Notes under the pieces: model-generated
Told to the model about the DNA's origin: nothing
Databases searched by the model: none
The model's input: the letters and a program-made list of their open reading frames with translations, nothing else
Position numbers and translations under genes: made by a program
In this document: in pieces, positions 34,080-43,159 of the stretch
Position numbering within the stretch: the stretch's first letter is position 1
How the letters are laid out: each line of letters opens with the position of its first letter
Source: Anniella stebbinsi
Taxonomy: Eukaryota; Chordata; Lepidosauria; Squamata; Anniellidae
NCBI GenBank assembly: GCA_029215795.1
Contig: JARDYH010000001.1
Location: 182,783,654 to 182,847,653, forward strand
Reading direction: 5' to 3'
DNA: 64,000 bases

Positions 34080-35110
34080 TTAAACTGCACCCAATTTCCC
34101 CTTCCCCCTCCACCCCTCCTGTCCTCTCTGAACTTCCTCCCCTGCAGGAGGCCACTTGTTTCAAAGAATGTGCAATCTGGCAACACCACAGCTGCTACCC
34201 TGACTCCAATGGCCTCTGGAAACACCCCAATGGACATCCCATTGCCCCATTGCCCCCATCTTCTTTGTTCCCTGTTATTGCTAGTATGTCGCGCACATTG
34301 GCTCGTACGAGCAAAGGGGCAATGATATGCAGCGTCATGAAAGCCTGGTTTGCTCCTGGATTTTCAACAGAAGCCCAGAAGGCTTTGTTCAAACTGTCCA
34401 GTGTGTCTAGCACACAGCCCAAGAAGACCAGTGAAGGCAGAATCAAGACACATTCTGCAAGGGTTATGGTCCTTCTCTCACTTGCAGATAGACTTCATAG
34501 AGCTCCCTCCGGTAGGAGGATTCAAATATGCCCTGGTGTGTGTCTGTTTTCAGGTTGGCCTGGAATTTTTCCTTGCAGGATGTCTGATGCACTAACAATA
34601 GCAAAGAAACTTCTTCATGAAGTCTGCCCCTGATTCGGAATGCCCCTGTCTTTAGACTCAGATATGGGCTCACATTTCACAGGGAAAATTCTCAAAGGCA
34701 TGTGCAAAGCGCTACACATTCCACAACATCTCCATACACCCTAGCATCCCTAGAGCAGCGGGAAGGCAGAACGGATGAATGGTCAAATCAAGAACCGCCT
34801 TGCAAAGGTTTGTGGGGAGACCCAGTTAAAGTGGACAGAAGCCCTTCCCATAGTAGCCCCACAAATCCACACCACCCTTCAAGGCAAGCACAAGCTGTCC
34901 CCTTTCAAGATCCTGATGGGAAAGCCCCACCATCCAAGCCTGATGCCCCCTCCCCCCTGGGGACACACATGCTCTCTATTACTCCCTTGGGAGTATTGCA
35001 AGGGCCTTACTAATATTCTTCAAGTTATTTACTCTCAGGTACGTGCAGTCCAGCCCAAAAGATCCAGTGAACCAGATCACCTTCTGCAACCTGGCGATTG
35101 GGTGCATACC
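34080..35110 (+). mobile_element. Endogenous retrovirus pol remnant (integrase region)
   Basis: Pieces in all three plus frames between about 34,340 and 35,110 add up to a retroviral integrase: a Cys-containing N-terminal zinc-binding part (near 34,380-34,420), a catalytic-core start with a conserved Asp in an LQIDFIE context (near 34,490), a second Asp segment (near 34,655) and a C-terminal part (34,800-34,960). Frameshifts and stops separate all of them, so nothing functional can be made. The 34,080-34,340 part may be the end of RNase H but is not clear. Relation to gamma- or epsilon-type ERVs is a guess from the core motif. Confidence 0.65.
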
Positions 35111-35855
35111 AAGTGACATCTGAGAAAGCACTGCCTGGAACCGAGGCAGAGAAGTCTGTACCAAATCCTCCTAACAACAGCACTCTGGAGCAGAATGTCC
35201 ATGATCGGTCAGCTCTGCCCACAACCACCCTGGACCGAAGCAAGTTTTGCCCTGTTGCCCAACCTTTCTCCCCAGGATAACGATAGACTTCAAAATCTGA
35301 CTCTGGAAGCAAGCTCAATGACCCGCACTCCAGAAGTTATACCGTGAAATCCTTTGTGCTCTCTATGCGGATAGATGGCCAGCTGAGCACATCCGAGAAC
35401 TGCAGGAACCCCCTCAAATGAACTCTGTACGTGACTCTGTGCTTTGTTTTGCTCCTCCCATGGACAGCCGCCAGCTACCCGAACCACAATTTAGTGCTGA
35501 AAATGTCCCCAAAGGACTGCTCAGTCAATGAACAGAACTAATTGTTGAGTCTGCAGTCACGTGCCAGTACACGCCTACGATGGCGTTCCAATGTAGAGTT
35601 AAGGGGCTCCAATGCCCCTTAACTCTACTCAGATGGCTACCCCAGACTCCAATAACTGATGCAATCTGAGACGAAACTTGAAGAAGTGCAAATGAATACA
35701 TCCAGCTGCATGCCAAGTTTAAAGGACACTTTTGCTGGGGTTGCAATGGGTCTAGTATTTTTGTAGTTTATAGTAATTGTGATATTACGTATGTAAATAA
35801 TGGAGCTATCACCTCCAATAGCGCTTGGTTACCTGATTTTACCCCTTCTTTTCCA
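35111..35855 (+). mobile_element. Possible downstream ERV sequence, unassigned
   Basis: Follows the integrase remnant directly, where an ERV would have the pol end and env start. Only short broken frames are present and no envelope landmark is identifiable. A 15-bp perfect hairpin lies at 35,593-35,628. Confidence 0.3.
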
Positions 35856-35857
35856 GG

Positions 35858-36330
35858 ATGTCAGTCTGACTGGTCTGTAGTTCCCAGGTTCCTCCTTTTT
35901 GCCCTTTTTGAAGATACTGACAACATTAGCCCTCCTCCAGTCATCTGGCACTTCATCCGTCTTCCATGATTTCACAAAGAGACAGTGGTTCTGAGAGTTC
36001 TTCTACTAGCTCCTTCATTACTCTAGGATGCAGTTCATTGGGCCCTGGGATTTTTTTGGAGCAGATTATAAAGAAGTCAATCTGTAAACACCTTGAAAAC
36101 AATGCAGTGATGACTAGAAGCCAACATGGATTTATCAAGAACAAATCCTGTCAGACCAATCTGATCTTATTTTTTGATCAGGTAAACTCCCTTGTGGACT
36201 GTGGGAATGCGGTGGACGTAATATATCTTGACTTCAGCAAAGCTTTTGACAAAGTGCCCCAAGATATTCTGATTTACGAGCTAGCTAAAAGCGGGCTAGA
36301 TGGAACACCTATTAGGTGGATGTTGACCAG
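35858..36330 (+). mobile_element. CR1 LINE with 5' inversion
   Basis: Positions 35,858-36,050 are CR1 in minus orientation (GPNELHPRVMKELVEELSEP on the minus strand). At about 36,053 the orientation flips, and 36,056-36,330 is the next part of the same RT in plus orientation (EQIIKKSICKHLENNAVMTR, SCQTNLILFFDQVNS, NAVDVIYLDFSKAFDKVPQD). The two pieces are nearly contiguous in the CR1 coding sequence, as comparison with 31.4-32.3 kb shows. Confidence 0.8.
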
Positions 36331-37480
36331 GGCCAGTGGCAAGGAGCAGATGACTCCCATGTTAAAGCTGTTTCATTGGCTATTAAGCGTGGCCAAAATC
36401 AGCGAGCACTTGCCCTGCCGTTGCTGCAGCCCGCTCCCTATGAACCAGGCTGGTTTCTGACCCTTTCCCCCTGCTGTGTTAATGGTGGGCCCTGTGGCTT
36501 CACTTCCATCGGTGATGCTGTCCACAACTTCTCTTTCGCTGCTACCCCCTCCCTCTTTTTTTTTTAAAAGAGGAAAACTTAAACCTTTTCATTTTTGTGT
36601 GAGTGTGAGTGTGGTTGTATAATATCACCAATCTGTGGCAACAACTAAGACTGAGAGAGTGTGGTTAAAATAACAAAACAATATTGAGACCTTTATTTAT
36701 AAAGAAAAAGATATTTAAATACAACTTATGTTTATTAAAATAAATATACCTCCCTCCACCTCCCAGGGAAAACTAACCCCCTCCCAAAACGATAGCCCCG
36801 ATTTCCTAACCCTTCCCCAATGAAAGCCTTGCCCTTCTCTCCCTCCCCCCTCAACTCTCTCCCTTTTATCCTCTCTTTCACTCTCCATGCAAAGTGACTG
36901 AGCCAATCAGGCGACACCATTCAAACAGCTCAACATTCTAACTCCCCCCTCCCCCCTACTTAGCATTGCCTGTTATAAAAAGAATTGGCCAAAGCAACAG
37001 GGACACTATTAACACAGCAGAGGGAAATGCGCACTGTCTGGAGGCTCCAGAAAGCGTGCATTTCCCCCCCTGCACCAATGCAAGGGTAAAGGCAGAGGGA
37101 AGGAGCAGGGGACAGCTGTGGAGGACATCTAGACCGCTTGTAAATATTCCATTAAAATGCATTTGTGGTGGGGGGAAATCTGGATGGGGTGTGTGGGGAG
37201 AACTCGCGGTGTTCTGGACTTCAAGAGTGCTGGAGAAGTGCAGCATTATTTAGGGAAGAAACTTGTGTGATGTGTGGGATTTCAATAAATGGTGTTTGGA
37301 GCAAAGCACTATCTTTAATCAGCTGGTTTCAAAAGGCAAGTTTCATCTGTACCTCCTGGTAGCGGTTGAGGCACTGCTAAAGGGCAAAAGGTGTGATGCT
37401 TACCTTCTCTTAGTCCTTAATGACAACCTGGATGGATGAAAGCAGAACCATCAAGCAAACTCAGGCAGTACAGCCATGAT
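36331..37480. other. Unassigned sequence, no gene seen
   Basis: Includes a T run (36,552), a purine/pyrimidine-biased stretch (36,760-36,890) and short frames with no domain. Probably old repeats. Confidence 0.35.
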
Positions 37481-37539
37481 GTCTATCACACTTACATATT
37501 AATCAGGAAAGTTAATTCTTGAGACCGATAATGAATACA

Positions 37540-37850
37540 AATTGCTCCCAAAGGCTCCACACAGGGCCTGTGATGCATTATTTTTCCTCTCAGCAATAAT
37601 GGCTCCTATTATCTTCCAATGAGAGATTACTGTCAAGGCACTCAAGGATGATCAGATATGATGAAGACAAATGATCTCCTTTGGATGTACATGGCACTGT
37701 CAACTTGCCTAATGGCTCCCTTAATACAGAGTATAGTTTAATCAGAGCTCCAGCTTCAGTCATGTTCATTAATTGGAGGCAGGTGCTAGGGACAATCTAT
37801 CTGAAATGTCTAGTTTAAAGGGACAATTTACAGCAAGCAGCTGTGTGTGA
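37540..37850. promoter_or_regulatory. Candidate conserved noncoding element
   Basis: About 310 bp of non-repetitive, balanced-composition sequence with no open frame of note and several homeodomain-type ATTA/TAAT cores (for example CATTAATTGG near 37,768) amid repeat-rich surroundings. It resembles vertebrate conserved enhancers in texture. Conservation itself cannot be seen from one genome. Confidence 0.3.
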
Positions 37851-37857
37851 GTGTGTG

Positions 37858-38600
37858 TTCAGACTCTCTCTCTCTCTCACTCACACACCCACACACACAC
37901 ACACCCCTCCTTCATAAGACTTTGACAAAAACTAACTTTAGTCATTTCTCCACAGATCACAGCTGAACACATTCAGAAGCAGGAGGGGACTTTTTTCCTA
38001 ACATATCCCTGAGTCTATCAAACATGCTAAGTCAAAAAGGGAATGACTGAAGCTGTTGCACCAGATTTCTATTTACTTTCCCACCCTGCAGTGCCACCAG
38101 AGCATTGTCCTCCCAGAGAGCCATTCCTCTTTATGGCCACCATAGTTTGCAGCCATAGGTATAGTAAAAATAGAGAGTTGCCATGATCTTAACTTTAAAT
38201 CGTGGCTTGGCTCTCTGGAAGGAGGATGCAATTTACAGGTAAGTCTTGGTGGTGGCAGCTTTGGATTGGGAGGGGGGACGGGGCTGTGAAGGGGCCCCTC
38301 GTGCCCGGCTTTCCTGGGTGCCAGCCATGTGGCTGGCACCCAGGAACCTGCAAGGCTGAGTAGCTTCTGGTGGGGGGATCTCACTTTGGCTTTGGTGCTG
38401 AAGTGAGGCGGGCTCCCCCCAAAATACCCTGAGTCAAATCGGGGCCATTTCAGAGGCTCCAAAACAGCCTCTGAGGTGAGTTCCCCCCTCCCCCCCAAAT
38501 AAAATACCACTGGGACTTTCCTTTCCATCTCCTGGTCAGCCATGAGGATTCACTGCATGTGATCAGCACCACTCATGAAGCAAGATCACTATTTTCATTA
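37858..38600. other. Unassigned sequence with CA/CT-rich tract
   Basis: (TC)n and (CA)n tracts at 37,863-37,906, then GC-richer sequence with no exon recognised. Confidence 0.4.
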
Positions 38601-38609
38601 CTATGAACA

Positions 38610-39281
38610 TTCGATACTTACACAAAATGACTAGATTTATGACAACACGTTACCAGAACCTTTTTAGGCATGTCTTGTCTTGTATCGAATGTTCTTTTTT
38701 CCCCTTTGAACAAAGAACCTCTTAAAAAACAAAAAACAAAAAGTCTGTAAAACGTATTACTCAATGTGGGTGTTGTTTTTGTTAAGTTTCTGTACAGTTT
38801 TATCGATGTATACATTTTATCATTTAAAGCTGTAATATCACAATGTTTTTTCTTCCTTTGAAAAAAGAACCTCGTGTTTTATAAAACAAAAGTATGTAGT
38901 CATTTTGGTTAAAAATATTCAAGTTTTTTTAAAAAAAACAAGAAACAAAAAAGTCTGTAAAATGTATACTATTCAATATGGGTGTTGTTTTTGTTCAGTT
39001 TTATCACAGTATATATTTCATCTTTTATAACTCCTGAAGAAGGATGTTTAGCTCATCAGAACCAGTTGTTTTCAATTCACTGAAGAAGGAAAACAGATTT
39101 CCAATCAATGAATAAGCTTCTGCACGTTTTGTCAGCTCAGGAATTAGAGAGTCCAGAACAGGAAGGAACGTTCCCACCTTGAACTTTTCACTTTTCCTGA
39201 GAAGTACCTCTTCTCTTGATCCATCATATCTAGTAAGATGCACACCTCACTTTCGTTCCCATTTTTTCACATCCCTATAAT
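38610..39281 (-). mobile_element. hAT/ZMYM1-like transposase remnant, inner part and 3' side
   Basis: On the minus strand 39,243-39,025 reads LTRYDGSREEVLLRKSEKFK, VGTFLPVLDSLIPELTKRAE and AYSLIGNLFSFF, a segment seen in domesticated and mobile hAT proteins of the ZMYM1 / THAP-associated type. It is followed (38,620-39,010) by AT-rich DNA with an internal duplication (AAGTCTGTAAAA near 38,740 and 38,952). The N-terminal part of what is probably the same element lies at 42,327-42,930, on the other side of the inserted Harbinger. Confidence 0.5.
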
Positions 39282-42200
39282 CTGAATCTGGACACCTACT
39301 CCTGGCCGTGGAGGTGGGTTTACGGGTCATGTGGGCCGGGTGCAGGGGTAGCGCTCTGACCTCTGTGTCACTGATGGCTGTGCTCCCTCCCCTCCCCTTC
39401 TCTCGCCCCCCAGGGAAGCTACGTTCCCTCCGCCATGCCTTCCGCAGATGGCGGAGGGCTCATACGGCACGGCGCCTCCATGCTCCGGAGCTGGCCCTGG
39501 GAGAAGTCCTGTGTCACATTTGACATCTGTAGAGGAGCGTCCGGCATTGCCGCCGTCCCAACAACGGCCGGCCGTAGGCCCTTCCACCAGCATGAGCGGC
39601 CTTTGCCCATCCCCCCTCTGTACTGCTTTCACCTCATCCTGCTGTGGCGCTGCCCCATCGCCCCCCCTCCAACCACTTCCTTTCACTCCCCTCTCTTGCA
39701 GGTGCACTTCAGCCATAACAATACCGCCTTGCCTCCCATTCCCACACTCCCGTAGTGGGCCGTCCCATGCTGGGCGCATCGCCGCCCCTCCCTCTGCCCT
39801 CCCGCTCCGTCACACTCACCGGCCCTCCTGTCGAGCCTGCCTCCCCTCTGGCCTCTGCAGAACTGTTGGCTATGTCCCGCCGAGAGCTTGCTACGGCGGG
39901 CTTGCAGGCGACGATCCAGGCAGCCGCGCAGAACCACGGCGACAAGGAGGACGTCTTACGTGCCTGGCTGAGCCGTCTAGGTGGCGCCTTGCCCACGGGG
40001 CCGATTTTTGGGATGGGCAATGGTTGCTGGCCCCTTGGCGCTGTGGAGGCCTTGCCCTGTTTGCTGGCCGCCATCCTGCCACTGCTGCGCTGCAGTGATG
40101 CAGGCACGGTGACCACGGGGGTGTTGGCTGGTGGCACGGCTGAGGAAGCCCTTCACCGTGGACCCCCCCGGCGATGTCGGCTGAGCTCCTTGATGAGCAC
40201 GAGACGGTCCGCCGCTGGGTTCTCCCCCGGACAGATGACGTGTGGCAGGAGATGCAGAACTTGGAGGACTGGGATGACGAGCGATTCCGTGGAAGCTTCC
40301 GCATGTCCCACGCGACATTTGAGATGCTGGTGGCCGAGGTGACCCCTGACCTGCAGAGGAAGTGTACTGTCATGCGCCTGTGCATTCCGGTCTCTCACCA
40401 TCTGGACCTGACGCTGTACAAGCTGGCATTCAACGTGGGGTACCTGCCGCTGTCGATGATCTTGGGGTGGGCATGTCCCACCTGCGAGATCTACCGTGAG
40501 ATGGTGAGCGTGCTGAACGAGCTGTACCTGGCCGACGTCATCTGGGTGGGGGACATGCTTGGCTTCCGTGCCCTGGGCTTCCCGCGGGCGGTGAGTGCGC
40601 TGGACTCGACCCACGTGTGCATCCTGGCCCCCCCTCCTGTGGCGAGGAGTACTACAACTGCAAGCATTTCTACAGCATGGTTCTCCAGGCAGTGGTGGAT
40701 GCCAAGGGTCAGTTCCTGGATGTGTTTGCGGGCATGACCGGGCGGAGCCATGACACGGCCGTCTTCTGGAACTCCCTCCTGGTTGCCAAGCTGTCGTCGG
40801 GCTGCTTCCTGACGTCTGGTCCCGCTTCCGTGTGCGGGCGTGCAGTGGGTCCACTGCTCCTGGCCGACCAGGCCTTCGCCCTGCAGCTGTGGCTGCTGGC
40901 CCCGTACCGGTACCCCCACACAGCTGTGCAGTGCACATACAACTACTACCACTGCTGTGCCTGCCTGCCCATGGAGCGCGCCTTTGGGGGTCTGAAGGAG
41001 CGTTGGCGCTCTCTGTTTAGCTTGCTGGACTTGCAGGCCGACATCATCCCAGAAGTCATGGTGTGCTGCTGCATCCTGCACAACATTTGCAAGTCCTGTG
41101 GGGACGTGTTACTGGCCGAGCACCCTGACCTCCCTCAGGCGGGCGAGGACGCGGATGCCATCGCTGTGGACGGGCGTGACGTTGCGCCATTGCCAGGGCC
41201 CGTGAATCCCATTGGGGAGCGGCGCACCCGTTTGGAGGTGTCCCGGGTGCGCGAGAGCATCGGTGACTGGATCTGGCTGCACTGCCCCCACCCTGTGTGA
41301 GCTGTGGCTGTGGGGTTGGTTCTGTGGACTGGCGTCGGTTCTTGGCGTGGCGCCCCTCTCTGTCTTCCCTTCATCACTTTCTGCTGCTTGCTGCTTGGAG
41401 GTGCCCTGCTCAGCTGTCACCACTGTGCCTTCCCGGTTGCCTTCTCTCATCCTGGGGGTGACTGGCCTTTCCGTATACTCCGCCCGTGCTTCACAGTGGC
41501 CCTGTGCCCATGTAACCGCTTTTATACACCATGCTGAATAAAGTTTTTTTACTTCCCCCTCTCTTGCCTTCTTTCCTGTATGTGCGGGTAGTTGCCCTCA
41601 GGGGGGGGGGGTTTGTCTTGGGTGGGGGGGCTCAGGGACGTTGAGTGCCCTCGCAGCTGCTGTGTCTCCCAAATAGGGTGGGTGTGGGCCGCTGCCTGGG
41701 ATGGTCTGCCTGGCGTGCGGTTGTGGCACTTGGGTGTGCCTTCCGGCCATGGCTTGTCCGTGCATTGTCCGTGCTGGGCTTTCCTCGGCTGTGGATGGGT
41801 GTGTGGGGTGCTGCGGAGGATGGATCAGGGGCGTGCATGCTATGTGCCCATGTGTTGGCTTGCCGGCTGGCCCGTGCCCAGCCCCATCAGAGCCTCGGGT
41901 GTGCTGGGGTGTAGGTGGCTCTGGTTGGGGTGTTCTGCTGGGGACGTGGGGCGGGTGCTGTGTCGGTGTGACCGCTCCTCCTGCCTGCTTCTCCAGCCGG
42001 GGCTGTTGTGTCCCGCCCATTGCCTGTGAGCATCCAATGGGGTTGGAGAGGCGTGTCCTCCTGGTGCTTTGATGGCGGCGCCCATGGCTTTCTGGGCACG
42101 GTGTGTTCTGGGATACCTGTGGGAGGACTCGCAGTGGTTGATGGGCGGGCAACATGGCGGGTGGGCTGTCCATCACGGCCGCATTAGTTATTTGCAGCCA

Positions 42201-42323
42201 GTGCGTTTGCCGGTGCTGAGCAGTGCCGGCTGCAGCGTGTCGTGTGGGGAGCTCCGCCTGCCTAACGCACCGTCAGTATGCTATTTATCCCTCCGTGGCT
42301 TAATATGTCGTCCGAATTCAGCC
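39282..42323 (+). mobile_element. PIF/Harbinger transposon, 3.04 kb, inserted in a hAT remnant
   Basis: The right end (TTAATATGTCGTCCGAATTC then AGCC) is shared with the MITE at 61,699-62,216. The left end CTGAATCTGGAC is a degenerate inverted version lacking two terminal bases. AAT flanks both sides (39,279-39,281 and 42,324-42,326), the 3-bp duplication expected for Harbinger. GC content is far above the surroundings. It carries the transposase frames below. Both flanks hold parts of one hAT-like element, supporting the boundaries. Confidence 0.75.
40174..41300 (+). CDS. Harbinger (HARBI1/ALP1-like) DDE transposase, one frameshift
   Basis: Frame one (from ATG 40,174) encodes an N-terminal segment with FRMSHATFEMLVAEVTP and a helix-turn-helix-like GYLPLSMILGWACPTCEIYR, then ALDSTHVCILAP with the first catalytic Asp (40,603). 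At a C homopolymer near 40,630 the frame changes. Frame two continues with EEYYNCKHFYSMVLQAVVDA, FAGMTGRSHDTAVF (second Asp, 40,752), LLADQAF (third acidic residue, 40,866) and MERAFGGLKERWRSL (Glu, 40,974), CCILHNICKSCGD, and ends at 41,300. These are the landmarks of PIF/Harbinger nucleases; human HARBI1 is a domesticated relative. The only evident lesion is the one indel in the C run, so it is young or misassembled. The Myb-like partner protein is not clearly identifiable upstream (39,300-40,170 has competing GC-rich frames). Confidence 0.85.
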
Positions 42324-42326
42324 AAT

Positions 42327-42930
42327 GAATCCTGATGTTACAAAGGGAGATTCTGTCTTGGAAAATAGGCAACATACAAAGCAGTACAAATGACCTTGGG
42401 ATGGTGAATAGAGTAGCCATTCGCACTTTACACACTCGTCATTCTGCAGTTCATATTTGAACACATTCTTTGATAATACCTTGTCGGAGTATTCTCTCCT
42501 CCAGCTCCTTTATACACTATGCGTGAGTTTGAAAGGTTGCCGTCATGATTCTGACATGATGTCGGCCCACTACGAATCCAGTAATCCACTGTGTTAGTAT
42601 TGCTAATGTCTCATAGCCCCAGATCTGTGTCTTGGATCGCAAACTCCTTTACTGTTACAGATTTGGGCATTTCCTCTTGTGGAATGTCCCCAGCAGCAGG
42701 AACAGGTAATGATACCATTGGTATGTCTGCTGGAACTGGATGATTGGGTGCAGGAGTGGATGTAGATGATGTGGATGCTACATTTGAAGGAGCAGTAGTA
42801 GGGGCTGACGTTGCACCTGGGTTGAACCAAGATGTTCATTTTGGAAGTTTGCTCATTTTCTCTTTCTCCTCTGCAGCTCTTTTCCTCTTCTGTGCTCCAC
42901 TCAAAACTTGACGTTTCATTTCTGCTCAAA
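42327..42930 (-). mobile_element. hAT/ZMYM1-like remnant, N-terminal part
   Basis: On the minus strand from about 42,917 the frame reads MKRQVLSGAQKRKRAAEEKE, a start typical of hAT proteins of the ZMYM1-like type, then a Pro/Ser/Thr-rich linker in frames broken by stops. It is separated from the 39,025-39,243 part by the Harbinger insertion and by an internal deletion. Confidence 0.55.
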
Positions 42931-43072
42931 GGGGTATTGACGAAGTTCACTAACACGTAATAAGTCTTCAGTTTCTTTTTCCTCACTTCATTTTTTTACA
43001 CTTCCTCCAACCTTTCACTACACAAATAGAATTCAAATAATCCAAACTCTCTAGCAGCACGCAGTAGAGAGT

Positions 43073-43147
43073 TTGTAGAATGTAGACCTAGACAGAAATG
43101 AGGCTAGGCCTCTTAGCCTCATTTCTGTCTAGGTCTACATTCTACAA
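43073..43147. repeat. Perfect 34-bp hairpin, 7-nt loop
   Basis: 43,073-43,106 and 43,114-43,147 are exact reverse complements; the loop is GGCCTCT. The left arm starts TTGTAGAATGTAGACCTAGA. It could be a snapback artefact, a young inverted duplication or a hairpin RNA source. Confidence 0.9.
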
Positions 43148-43159
43148 TTTTCACATCTT

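Noticed and set aside
39448..40342. Long GC-rich frames on both strands within the Harbinger element
   Set aside because: They overlap each other, are Pro/Ser/Arg-rich from composition alone, and conflict with the transposase frame. No Myb/SANT domain could be read.
41592..42176. Frames of 120-190 codons on both strands after the transposase
   Set aside because: Low-complexity translation of GC-rich DNA with no domain. They lie between the transposase stop and the terminal repeat.
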